Origin: an uncultured Clostridia bacterium
Lineage (GTDB): Bacteria > Bacillota > Clostridia > Peptostreptococcales > Anaerovoracaceae
DNA length: 37,022 bases
Reading direction: 5' to 3'
NCBI GenBank assembly: GCA_934233735.1
Contig: CAKQGQ010000021.1
Coordinates: forward strand, 1-37,022
In this document: in pieces, positions 7,238 to 14,992 of the stretch
How positions within the stretch are numbered: position 1 is the stretch's first letter
How the letters are laid out: each line of letters begins with the position of its first letter
Made by a program: the position numbers and the translations under genes
The notes under the pieces: generated by a model
Databases searched by the model: none
The model's input: the letters and a program-made list of their open reading frames with translations, nothing else
Told to the model about the DNA's origin: nothing

Positions 7238-8461
7238 ATGAACTATATTACACGGGAGTTGGAACGAAAGTTCTTAAAACTCAATGATTTTTTTAAAGTT
7301 ATTCTTGTTACCGGCGCAAGGCAGGTCGGTAAAACGACAATGCTGAAACATTTGGCAGAAAGCGGCAGATCCTATGTCACGATGGACAATGCTATGGCAA
7401 GAGATCTTGCGAAGACTGACCCCGTCCTGTTTTTTCAAACTTATAAGCCGCCTGTTCTGATTGATGAGGTACAGAAAGCCCCGGAATTGTTTGAACAGAT
7501 TAAAATTATTTGCGACGAGAGCGAGGAAAAAGGTCTTATCTGGCTAACCGGCTCACAGCAATACGGTATGATGAAAAAAGTGCGCGAAACGCTTGCCGGA
7601 AGGATTGGAATATTGGAACTGTACAGCTTATCTGCAAGAGAAAAAGCCGGGCTTGCTTTCGACGACGATCTGGACTTTTCGTTGGCTGCATTGCAGGCAA
7701 GACAGCGAAAGCGCCCAAAGAACGATGTCGTTCAGGTATTCCAGCACATCTGGGAAGGCGGTATGCCGCAGATCCAAGGCGTGGACGATGAACTCAGACA
7801 GGAATATTTTAATTCCTACATTGACACTTACCTGATGCGCGATGTTACCGAAGCCGGAGGAATTACCGATGCAGTACGTTTTCGCAAATTTCTCGTAGGC
7901 TGTGCATCCCTTGTATCGGAACAGGTCAATTACGCAACGCTTGCTGAATCTGCCGACATTGCGCCGAGCACCGCGAAGGAATGGCTCAAAGTGCTTGTGG
8001 GTCTTCATATTGTCTATCTGCTTGCACCCTATTCCAATAACGAACTGAAACGGCTCAGCAAAACTCCAAAGCTCTACTTCTGCGACACCGGATTATGTTC
8101 CTATCTATCCATGTGGCTTACGCCGGATACGCTCCGCAACGGCGCCGCAAGCGGTCACTATTACGAAAATTATGTTGTAATGGAGCTTGTAAAAAACTAT
8201 GCCTATGCAAAATCCAAGGTAAATCTCACCTATTTCCGGGATTCCAACGCAAAAGAAATTGATTTGTTCATTGAGGAAAACAATGTGATCCATCCGTTGG
8301 AGATTAAGAAAAGTGCTTCACCCGACCGGCGTGAGATTAAAAAATACAAAGTGATTGATAAAGCTTCTTTGAAGCGCGGCAGCGGCGGCATTATCTGCAT
8401 GTGCCAGGAGCCGATACCGATTGACGCCGATAATTGTTTCATTCCGAGCAATCTGATTTAG
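7238..8461 (+). CDS. AAA-type ATPase with DUF4143 domain
   Basis: 407 residues. Walker A GARQVGKT (26-33), Walker B PPVLIDEVQKAP (71-82), sensor-like LTGSQ (103-107) and a basic LAGRIG at 119-124 mark the N-terminal ATPase (AAA_14 type). A winged-helix-like stretch follows (NYATLAESADIAPSTAKEWLKVL), then DUF4143 ending in EIDLFI...PLEIKKS, which looks like the D...ExK remnant of a PD-(D/E)XK fold. These proteins are common, usually single-gene, and their function is not established. The ATG at 7238 has AGGTG 4 nt upstream; an in-frame TTG at 7226 lacks a ribosome site. It is divergent from the DUF3990 module and convergent with rpoZ, so it is its own unit. Confidence 0.9.
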   Translation: MNYITRELERKFLKLNDFFKVILVTGARQVGKTTMLKHLAESGRSYVTMDNAMARDLAKTDPVLFFQTYKPPVLIDEVQKAPELFEQIKIICDESEEKGLIWLTGSQQYGMMKKVRETLAGRIGILELYSLSAREKAGLAFDDDLDFSLAALQARQRKRPKNDVVQVFQHIWEGGMPQIQGVDDELRQEYFNSYIDTYLMRDVTEAGGITDAVRFRKFLVGCASLVSEQVNYATLAESADIAPSTAKEWLKVLVGLHIVYLLAPYSNNELKRLSKTPKLYFCDTGLCSYLSMWLTPDTLRNGAASGHYYENYVVMELVKNYAYAKSKVNLTYFRDSNAKEIDLFIEENNVIHPLEIKKSASPDRREIKKYKVIDKASLKRGSGGIICMCQEPIPIDADNCFIPSNLI

Positions 8462-8489
8462 CCACATACTGCTTACTAAACAAACAAAA

Positions 8490-8525
8490 GGGCAGAGACC
8501 GTGAATTCGGCTCTACCCATTTTTG
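8490..8525 (+). terminator. Terminator between the convergent ATPase gene and rpoZ
   Basis: GGGCAGAG...CTCTACCC hairpin (8490-8518, one mismatch, one bulged A, loop TGAATT) followed by ATTTTTG. A-rich sequence on the other side suggests it can also end the rpoZ transcript. Confidence 0.75.
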
Positions 8526-8532
8526 TTTCTGT

Positions 8533-8757
8533 TTAGTTCTCGGCTTCTTCGCCGTCCTGCGCATCTTCGTCTCTTCTGTAAGTAATCAGGTCTTCTGCGA
8601 TTTCATGTGCCGCGATGGATACCGGTCTGTCGATGTCCACATCGGTCAGAATCGGCTTGCCGTCGATGATGTCTCTGGCTCTCTTCGCAGCTAAAATAAC
8701 GAGTGTATATCTGCTGTCCGCTTTCTTTCTGATTTCGTTAATGGATGGATATAACAT
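8533..8757 (-). CDS. rpoZ: RNA polymerase omega subunit
   Basis: 74 residues. The protein starts MLYPSINEIRKKADSRYTLV and continues ILAAKRARDI, then PVSIAAHEIAEDLITYRR, the conserved omega core that wraps the C-terminal tail of beta-prime and aids RNA polymerase assembly. The tail is acidic and short. The start overlaps the gmk stop by one base, so it is coupled to gmk. This is the last gene of the yicC-gmk-rpoZ unit; coaBC and priA, which often follow in Clostridia, are absent and the accessory patch begins instead. Confidence 0.93.
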   Translation of the reverse strand: MLYPSINEIRKKADSRYTLVILAAKRARDIIDGKPILTDVDIDRPVSIAAHEIAEDLITYRRDEDAQDGEEAEN

Positions 8758-9380
8758 TATTCTTCCTCCTTATACCTTTTTACCAGTTCTTCGGCTGTAA
8801 TGGTAACCTTCGAATGTTCCGCGATTACAATGGATTTTACCCTCGAAACCGCTTCGTCCAGTTCCCCGTTTACAACGCAGTAGTCATATTTCTCGATAAA
8901 TGACAGCTCCTTCAGTGTTTCTCCCAGCCGCATTTCAATTGCCTCAGCCGTCTCCGTTCCGCGTCCCGTCAGGCGCTTGCGGAGTTCAGCCATCGACGGC
9001 GGCAGGATGAAGATAAATACCCCGTCCGAGTAGTTTTCCTTCACCTTCAAAGCTCCCTGGATGTCGATTTCCAATATAACATCAATGCCCTGCTTCAGCT
9101 TTTCGATGACCGGTTCCTTCGGCGTGCCGTAGCGTCTGCCGTAAACCTGCGCATGCTCCAAAAATCCGTCATTATTGATTCTGTCAACAAATTCGTCTTC
9201 ACTCACAAAATAATAGTGAACGCCGTGAATCTCTCCTTCCCTCGGTGCTCTGGTCGTCATCGACACGGAAAGTTCCAAATCCGTCTGAGCCAAAAGCTCC
9301 TTGCAGATGGTTCCCTTCCCCGCTCCGGATGGTCCGGAAAGAATAAATAATTTTCCTGAATGTTGCGTGTTTAAATTCAT
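8757..9380 (-). CDS. gmk: Guanylate kinase
   Basis: 207 residues, the normal length. It phosphorylates GMP to GDP with ATP in the cytosol. P-loop GPSGAGKGT lies near residue 18, the GMP-binding part holds TTRAPREGEIHGVHYYF, and GRRYGTPKEPV and EIDIQGALKVK follow as in all bacterial Gmk. The ATG at 9378-9380 is preferred to the TTG just before it, because AGAGG then has a 7-nt spacing. It lies 88 bp after yicC; remA (DUF370), usually between the two in Firmicutes, is not there. Confidence 0.97.
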   Translation of the reverse strand: MNLNTQHSGKLFILSGPSGAGKGTICKELLAQTDLELSVSMTTRAPREGEIHGVHYYFVSEDEFVDRINNDGFLEHAQVYGRRYGTPKEPVIEKLKQGIDVILEIDIQGALKVKENYSDGVFIFILPPSMAELRKRLTGRGTETAEAIEMRLGETLKELSFIEKYDYCVVNGELDEAVSRVKSIVIAEHSKVTITAEELVKRYKEEE

Positions 9381-9468
9381 CAAAAGCCTCTACTTCCGCA
9401 TTTTGTCATTTGTAAATTAACTCTGAAATATTATTTTAGCACAACTTTGCGCTTTTTTCAAGCTTTTC

Positions 9469-10353
9469 TTACTCGATGTTCTGCACCTGCTCACGAATCT
9501 TCTCGATTTCGCTCTTGATTTCGAGCATATAGCCGGTAATCGTGATGTCGTTCGCCTTGGAGCCGATGGTGTTTGCTTCACGGTTCATTTCCTGAACGAG
9601 GAAGTCGAGCTTTTTGCCGTCCGGCTGCGTGCTCTTCGTCACGATATTTTCAAGCTGAATCAGATGGCTTCCGAGTCTTGTGATTTCCTCATCAATCGCG
9701 CATTTATCCGCAAAAATCGCTGCTTCTACAAGAATTCGGTCCTCCGGCACTTCGATGCTGCCACCGATAAGCTCCGTAATGCGTTCGCGAAGTCTTGCGG
9801 TGTAGTCGATGGAAACCTGCGGCGCTCTTTCCGCAATCTTATCGAGAATGCTGCGGATGTTGCGGCCTTTTGCGATTAAGTCTTCCGCAAGCTTTTCGCC
9901 TTCGACTGCGCGCATTTTTTCAAGATTTGCCGCCGCTTCTGCTACCGGAATCAGAATCGCTTTCGTGATTTCCTCTTCATCTTCTACATCCGGAATTGCC
10001 TTCATAACATCCGGAAGCCCCGCCAGGAACTGCAGCGTGATGTCACCCTCCACACTGAACTCTTTTCGCAGTTCAAGCAGGTTTTCGTAATACTGCTTGG
10101 CAATCATCGCGTTGAGCTTGATATTTACATCGTTTTCGGTTATGTTTTCTACCATGATGGAGACATCCACTTTGCCTCGCCGGATGCGCTCCTTAACCGC
10201 ATTCTTTACCTTATCCTCCGCGAAGCCGTAACGCCGCGGCATTTTGATGGAAATGTCGGAATATCTGTGGTTTACCGATTTAATTTCCACTGTGATATTG
10301 CGCTTTCCGTCCGTGTATTCGCTTCTTCCGAAGCCTGTCATGCTTTTGATCAT
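9469..10353 (-). CDS. YicC family endoribonuclease-like protein
   Basis: 294 residues, usual length. It starts MIKSMTGFGRSEY, the invariant YicC N-terminus, continues with ITVEIKSVNHRYSDISIKMPR and ends with the conserved region DEEITRLGSHL, LDFLVQEMNREANTIGSKAND and EIEKIREQVQNIE. E. coli YicC has been reported as an endoribonuclease; the substrate here is unknown. The ATG at 10351-10353 has GAGGT upstream; a longer frame up to 10431 would start before the predicted transcription start and is rejected. It leads the operon with gmk and rpoZ, the common Firmicutes arrangement. Confidence 0.92.
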   Translation of the reverse strand: MIKSMTGFGRSEYTDGKRNITVEIKSVNHRYSDISIKMPRRYGFAEDKVKNAVKERIRRGKVDVSIMVENITENDVNIKLNAMIAKQYYENLLELRKEFSVEGDITLQFLAGLPDVMKAIPDVEDEEEITKAILIPVAEAAANLEKMRAVEGEKLAEDLIAKGRNIRSILDKIAERAPQVSIDYTARLRERITELIGGSIEVPEDRILVEAAIFADKCAIDEEITRLGSHLIQLENIVTKSTQPDGKKLDFLVQEMNREANTIGSKANDITITGYMLEIKSEIEKIREQVQNIE

Positions 10354-10402
10354 ACCTGTTTTACCTCGTTTCTTTTCGTATTTTTGTATGATTCTGTCTT
10401 CC

Positions 10403-10431
10403 ATTGTACAGGAAAAATGCGTGGGTTGCAA
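10403..10431 (-). promoter_or_regulatory. Promoter of yicC-gmk-rpoZ
   Basis: TTGCAA (10431-10426) and TACAAT (10408-10403), 17-bp spacer; leader of about 43 nt to the yicC ATG. Confidence 0.65.
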
Positions 10432-10445
10432 GATGCGGTTTTTGC

Positions 10446-10485
10446 TTTACATTGTATCTATAATGCGATATAATTTTGATATAAT
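10446..10485 (+). promoter_or_regulatory. Toxin-antitoxin promoter with repeated GATATAAT
   Basis: TTTACA (10446-10451), 17 bp, TATAAT (10469-10474). The octamer GATATAAT occurs at 10467-10474 and again at 10478-10485, one helical turn apart, covering the -10 and the start point. This would suit an autoregulating antitoxin operator (inference). Confidence 0.55.
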
Positions 10486-10515
10486 AAATGTATGGCAATT
10501 GAAGGGAGTTTCATC

Positions 10516-10794
10516 ATGTATATAAAAGCATCGGCGTCTTTACGCAATGATTACGCGGCAATTTCCGAACTGGCAAAGAAAATCAACGAGCCTATCTACA
10601 TCACCAAGAACGGCGAGGGCGATATGGTCTTAATGTCCATCGAGACATACGAAAAGCGCGAACAACTTCTCGAAATGCGCGCCAAAGTGCTGCGCGCGGA
10701 AGAAGAGCGCATTTCCGGCAGTCAAGGCTGCAGCATTCGTGAAGCCCGCAAAATGCTTCAGGACAGAACAGAGAAAGGGAGCACCCGTGAATGA
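10516..10794 (+). CDS. Antitoxin, Phd/YefM-like
   Basis: 92 residues. MYIKASASLRNDYAAISELA and KKINEPIYITKNGEGDMVLM followed by SIETYEKRE is the Phd/YefM DNA-binding fold (the phrase PIYITKNGxGDxVLMS is typical). The C-terminal half is highly charged and likely disordered until it binds the toxin. The ATG at 10516 has AAGGGAG 8 nt upstream; an in-frame upstream ATG at 10492 is rejected for lack of a site. Its TGA overlaps the toxin ATG (ATGA), so the pair is made in fixed ratio. It probably represses its own promoter. Confidence 0.88.
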   Translation: MYIKASASLRNDYAAISELAKKINEPIYITKNGEGDMVLMSIETYEKREQLLEMRAKVLRAEEERISGSQGCSIREARKMLQDRTEKGSTRE

Positions 10795-11096
10795 AATACG
10801 AAGTCAAAATTTTACCATCCGCATGGGAAGATTTGAAAAAAATCGAAGATTATTATACGCTCACTTTCAACGCGGAAACAGCACTCAAAGTAACCAATCA
10901 TATTTTGGATGCTCTGGAGCGGCTGGAAGATTTTCCGGATTCCGGTTCCTATACGCCCGACCCTTGGCTGAATGAAAGCAGCTACCGCATGGTAATCGCA
11001 GGTAAACACATCGCGATTTACCGGCATATAGGCGAAACCCTATGGGTTTACCACATTGCGGACACGCGGAGCGACTATACGAAGCTGTTCGGCTGA
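10791..11096 (+). CDS. RelE/ParE family toxin
   Basis: 101 residues. MKYEVKILPSAWEDLKKIED is the standard start of the RelE/ParE fold, then ALERLEDFPDSGSYTPDP, SYRMVIAGKHIAIYRHIGET and VYHIADTRSDYTKLFG at the C-terminus. The last strand (VYHIADTRSDY) is nearer to ParE/RelE members that read V..I.H.R.DY. Whether it cuts mRNA on the ribosome or inhibits gyrase cannot be told. Coupled by ATGA overlap to the antitoxin upstream. Confidence 0.9.
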   Translation: MKYEVKILPSAWEDLKKIEDYYTLTFNAETALKVTNHILDALERLEDFPDSGSYTPDPWLNESSYRMVIAGKHIAIYRHIGETLWVYHIADTRSDYTKLFG

Positions 11097-11138
11097 TTTT
11101 CGACCCGAACGCAAAAACTTACATAACAGGAGGCAATT

Positions 11139-12821
11139 ATGGCATTTGACGGAATCGTCACGCGGGCAATGGTCCGCGAACTTCAGGATAGAATTTTACT
11201 TGGAAAAATCGAAAAGGTTTATCAGCCCGAGGCGGATGAACTCGTTTTTCACATACACACAAAGAATGGCAATGTGAAGCTTTTAGCTTCGGCAGGCTCG
11301 GCACACGCAAGAGTCTGCTTCATCACGGAAAATCCGGTCAATCCGCCGGCACCGCTCGCATTCTGCATGCTTCTTCGCAAGCACCTGCAGGGCGGACGCA
11401 TTACGGAAATTACCCAGAAGGACTCGGAGCGAATCATCGAAATTTCGCTTGAAACGCTCAATGAACTGGGTTTCACGATGTCAAAGAAGCTCATATTTGA
11501 AATCATGGGCAAGCACAGCAACATCGTGCTCGTGGACATCGCAAGCGGCAAGATTATCGACTCGATTAAGCGCGTCAGCTTCGATGTGAACCGCGTGCGG
11601 CAGATTCTGCCCGGCATGATTTATCAGTACCCACCGGCGCAGGATAAAATCCCGTTCGGAGAGATTTCGGCGGAGCAGCTTGAGGCTCTTCCCGCAGACG
11701 GAAAATCCATTCTCAGAAGTGTCGGCGGAATCGCACCTGCCTTCGCAGAGGAACTGGCACTTCGCGCAGGGAAAACCCGCAGTGATTTCATGTCCGGGAT
11801 TATGACGGCTGTTGAATCGCCAAATCACGATGAGTCACGCGTGTACCTCGATGAGAGCGGCGCGCCGATTGACTTTTATCCGGTAGCCCTCTCGGAGCTT
11901 GAAGAAAGCTGTACGGTGCAGCGCTTTGGTGATCTCAGCAGCGCGATGGAGTTTTACTTCGGAAAGAAGGAATCTTCCAATCAAGGCCGCCAGAAATCCC
12001 ACGATCTCATAAGGTCGGTAAACGCCCTGCTTGACAAAATGTATCTCAAGAAAAAGCGGCTTTCCGAGGATCTTTTGAAAGCCGAAAACTCGGAAGACCT
12101 GAGACTTTACGGGGAGCTTTTGACCGCAAACATTCACCTGATTCAGCCCGGAATGAAATCCGTTGAAGTCACCAACTATTATGACGGCTCGACGCTCTCG
12201 ATTCCGCTGGATGTCAAGCTCAGCCCATCGAAGAACGCCCAGCACTATTTCAAAAAATACGGCAAATCAAAGACCGCAATCAAAGAAAAGCAGATTCAGC
12301 TTGACGAAAACGAAGCCGAAATCAAGTATCTGGAATCCGTGCTTTCTTTCCTTGAAAATACGGACGATGTGGCTGAAATCGAAAGCATTCGCGCAGAGCT
12401 TGTTGAGACTGGTTATGTCCGCAGACGCAGGCAGGCAGGCGGCTTCAAGGAGAAGAAATACAAGCCTGCCCCTTACCGCTACACGCTTTCCAACGGCATG
12501 AGCGTTCTGGTCGGCAGAAACAACAAGGAAAATGATATTTTGACCTTTAAGACCGCAGGGAACAAAGACCTGTGGCTTCACACCAAGGACATTCCGGGCT
12601 CGCATGTCATCGTCCAGAGCGGCGGCGTCGAACTTGACGAGGAAGCAGTCTGGGAAGCCGCTGCGATTGCCGCTTACCACAGCAAGGCGCGCACTTCGGA
12701 AAATGTCCCGGTCGATTATGTACAGATAAAGTATGTCAAAAAGCCTGCGGGCGCAAAACCAGGCATGGTAATCTTCACAAACAACCGCACGGTATATGTG
12801 AATCCCGCAGTTCCGAAATAA
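11139..12821 (+). CDS. rqcH: Ribosome quality control factor RqcH (NFACT protein)
   Basis: 560 residues. RqcH binds the 50S subunit with a stalled peptidyl-tRNA and recruits tRNA-Ala to add C-terminal alanine tails, marking the chain for degradation. NFACT-N starts MAFDGIVTRAMVRELQDRIL; the residue pair needed for tail synthesis in B. subtilis (D97-R98) is E97-R98 here in KDSERIIEI. A coiled-coil-rich middle (about 285-410) and the NFACT-R domain (from LSNGMSVLVGRNNKENDILT, with DLWLHTKDIPGSHVIV) follow. Older annotation calls these fibronectin-binding proteins. The ATG has GGAGG 6 nt upstream. It lies just after the toxin gene but is probably independent of it. Confidence 0.93.
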   Translation: MAFDGIVTRAMVRELQDRILLGKIEKVYQPEADELVFHIHTKNGNVKLLASAGSAHARVCFITENPVNPPAPLAFCMLLRKHLQGGRITEITQKDSERIIEISLETLNELGFTMSKKLIFEIMGKHSNIVLVDIASGKIIDSIKRVSFDVNRVRQILPGMIYQYPPAQDKIPFGEISAEQLEALPADGKSILRSVGGIAPAFAEELALRAGKTRSDFMSGIMTAVESPNHDESRVYLDESGAPIDFYPVALSELEESCTVQRFGDLSSAMEFYFGKKESSNQGRQKSHDLIRSVNALLDKMYLKKKRLSEDLLKAENSEDLRLYGELLTANIHLIQPGMKSVEVTNYYDGSTLSIPLDVKLSPSKNAQHYFKKYGKSKTAIKEKQIQLDENEAEIKYLESVLSFLENTDDVAEIESIRAELVETGYVRRRRQAGGFKEKKYKPAPYRYTLSNGMSVLVGRNNKENDILTFKTAGNKDLWLHTKDIPGSHVIVQSGGVELDEEAVWEAAAIAAYHSKARTSENVPVDYVQIKYVKKPAGAKPGMVIFTNNRTVYVNPAVPK

Positions 12822-12837
12822 ACGATACAAAAGAAAA

Positions 12838-12863
12838 CGGCAGTCCGCCAAATCGGGCTGCCG
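12838..12863 (-). terminator. Terminator between rqcH and the convergent cluster
   Basis: CGGCAGTCCG (12838-12847) pairs with CGGGCTGCCG (12854-12863) with a G-T pair; on the minus strand TTTTCTTTT follows. It serves mainly the minus-strand ABC cluster. Confidence 0.65.
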
Positions 12864-12886
12864 CAAAAGTCTTTATTATGTTTCCC

Positions 12887-13609
12887 CTATGCGACAACAA
12901 CCATCAGGTTGTTGTCCTCTTTATATACCGGAATGTACACTTTATGGCCAAGTGCGAATAAAGTCTGAATATACGGATCATCCTCTATTTCCTCCGGCGA
13001 AAAGCCATTTGCCATAAAGAACGCCGCCTTTTGCTTTGAAATGGCCTTTTTTATCGAGCGATAAAACGCGCTCTCCTGCATCTGCCGAAGCAAGTCGGCA
13101 TCTGTTTTCCCCTTATATTCGGCAATATATGCCGCCGATTCCGTATATTGCAGAGGCTCAGCATCCGGCGGAAGAAAATGCACGGCAGACCAGTCCAGTT
13201 TCCCGTCTCTTTGCAGCTCGAGCATCTGCGAAACCGCTTGCGGATTTGTGTGTAAAACGCACCAACCGACCATTTCGTCTTTTGCAGCATCATACAGACG
13301 CGAAACGACCTTAAAGATCCCTCTCAGTTTCTTTTCGTAATCCGCTTTATCCGTTTGACTGCCGGCAAAGATATTGGACGCAAAACTGCACACAGTCGTC
13401 GGATCGTGCCTATGCACCGCTGCTTGTTCCGCAAGTTCCGACAGGATCGCAAGCTGTATTTCTATATCATTTGAAAAAATTTCTTTTAGACAGGATTCTT
13501 CCTGCGGTCTTTCCTGATTAGTATTTTTGCTTATGTCTGTATCCACAGTAAAGGAAACAATATCCGGAAGATAATCCTCCCAAAGTTCTTGCAATGTGAT
13601 TTTTTTCAT
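12887..13609 (-). CDS. Hypothetical protein, 240 residues, last gene of ABC cluster
   Basis: I do not recognise a family. The protein is soluble, with no signal peptide. It starts MKKITLQELWEDYLPDIV; residues 55-100 are helical and contain HRHDPTTVCSFASNIFAGSQ; the middle has VGWCVLHTNPQAVSQMLEL, then LLRQMQESAFYRSIKKAISK and a hydrophobic end VYIPVYKEDNNLMVVVA. The ATG at 13607-13609 is preferred to a GTG at 13618 since AGGGAG lies 8 nt before the ATG. It follows the permease by 18 bp and precedes the terminator, so it belongs to the operon with the ABC ATPase, surface protein and permease and may be a cytosolic accessory factor (inference). Confidence 0.75.
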   Translation of the reverse strand: MKKITLQELWEDYLPDIVSFTVDTDISKNTNQERPQEESCLKEIFSNDIEIQLAILSELAEQAAVHRHDPTTVCSFASNIFAGSQTDKADYEKKLRGIFKVVSRLYDAAKDEMVGWCVLHTNPQAVSQMLELQRDGKLDWSAVHFLPPDAEPLQYTESAAYIAEYKGKTDADLLRQMQESAFYRSIKKAISKQKAAFFMANGFSPEEIEDDPYIQTLFALGHKVYIPVYKEDNNLMVVVA

Positions 13610-13627
13610 GGCATTCACTCCCTATGC

Positions 13628-14992
13628 TTATTCACTTTTAATCGCTTCCAGTGCTGAAATTTTAACTGCCTTATTTGCCGGATAATAACCCGAAGCGAGG
13701 CCGATAAAAATTGAAAATACGATTGCAAACGCTACCAGCCATACCGGAATTACCGAAATTCGGCTGACACCTTCGCCACCAAAGATTGCCTGCAGCAGAG
13801 CTTCTTTCGTAAAGCCCATGCCGATAGAGACAATATTGATTCCCCACGATATCAGGAAACTGAAAACACTGCCGACAATTCCGCCCAAAAGTCCGATTGT
13901 ACCGGCTTCCATCAGGAAAAGCGCACGTATATCTCTTACATAACAGCCGAGCGATTTCATAATTCCGATTTCCTTGGTTCGCTCGGAAATAGACATAATC
14001 ATCGTGTTGGTAATGCCGATTGCCGCTACAAATAGGGAAATCGCGCCCAATCCGCCGAGCATCAGCTGCATCTGGCGGGCACTCTTCTGCATTTCCTCAC
14101 GCATGCTTGCCATGGAATAGGTATTGTATCCCATTGCCTTAATCTCAGACTCCACATCGCCAACGGTATTGATATCCGTTGCCTTGACACTCATGCTTGT
14201 GTATTCCGTCTTTCCCGGCGGAAGACCTGTAATTTTAGATATAATATCTTTTAAGGTATCAATGCTGATCATCAGCCCCTGAGAAGTTTCATATCCTTTT
14301 CCGTAATCTTCTTTTACTCTTCCGGTTATTTGAATCTCTCTTTCGTATGAGTTTTGGTTGGAATCCGTAAATTTAAGCGTTATTGGCGCGTTCATCAGAT
14401 TGAAATACGGATCCGGATAAACGGGATCTTTGATCTCCCTGCCCTGTTCATCGTACTTTGCCGACCAGTAATCAACCGTGTTGCGGCCGTCCGGCAGAAG
14501 AGTATCTTTGAACGCATAGGCAAAAAACTGTCCGGCAACCGCTTCGTCCTTGCCTTTTCCCGCCGTTTCGCCTTCGACGAATTCATATCCCATGGACTCG
14601 AGTGCTTGCGTATCCACGCCTATGAGTGGCAGCCAGTCCGTATCCGCATATCTCTGATTGGATCCTGCATATGCCCCAACTGTATAATCATAGGCTTCAT
14701 ATTTCGGAAGAATCGCCTGCACGCCTTCAATCTGCGAAAAGCTTTTAATCGCATCATCGTCGAGCTTCATCGTTTTTCCGTCCTGAGAGGTCCCTTGTGA
14801 CACCTCAATAATGGTTAAATCCCCCATATTTTCAAGCATTTGGTTTTGAGACTCGGTCATTCCGATACCGATGGATACCATGACAATAATCGAACAGCAG
14901 CCGATAAATACGCCCAAAACCGTTAAAATCGTACGTCCTTTTCGTCTTTTCAGATTCTCGACGCACATATTCCAAATATCTGAAAATCTCAT
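13628..14992 (-). CDS. ABC transporter permease, MacB/FtsX type
   Basis: 454 residues. One N-terminal membrane span (GRTILTVLGVFIGCCSIIVM, about 19-40), an extracytoplasmic domain of about 250 residues of the MacB periplasmic-core type, then three C-terminal spans (near 313-335, 360-392 and 415-440) with the FtsX signature TNTMIMSISERTKEIGIMKSLG. Such permeases work as mechanotransmitters with a LolD/MacB-type ATPase rather than as simple channels. The ATG overlaps the stop of the surface protein gene by one base (TAATG), so the two are coupled. The ATPase two genes upstream is the natural partner. Confidence 0.9.
   Translation of the reverse strand: MRFSDIWNMCVENLKRRKGRTILTVLGVFIGCCSIIVMVSIGIGMTESQNQMLENMGDLTIIEVSQGTSQDGKTMKLDDDAIKSFSQIEGVQAILPKYEAYDYTVGAYAGSNQRYADTDWLPLIGVDTQALESMGYEFVEGETAGKGKDEAVAGQFFAYAFKDTLLPDGRNTVDYWSAKYDEQGREIKDPVYPDPYFNLMNAPITLKFTDSNQNSYEREIQITGRVKEDYGKGYETSQGLMISIDTLKDIISKITGLPPGKTEYTSMSVKATDINTVGDVESEIKAMGYNTYSMASMREEMQKSARQMQLMLGGLGAISLFVAAIGITNTMIMSISERTKEIGIMKSLGCYVRDIRALFLMEAGTIGLLGGIVGSVFSFLISWGINIVSIGMGFTKEALLQAIFGGEGVSRISVIPVWLVAFAIVFSIFIGLASGYYPANKAVKISALEAIKSE

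Noticed and set aside
10492..10515. Eight-residue extension of the antitoxin
   Set aside because: The upstream ATG lies at about the transcription start and lacks a ribosome site; the ATG at 10516 has AAGGGAG.
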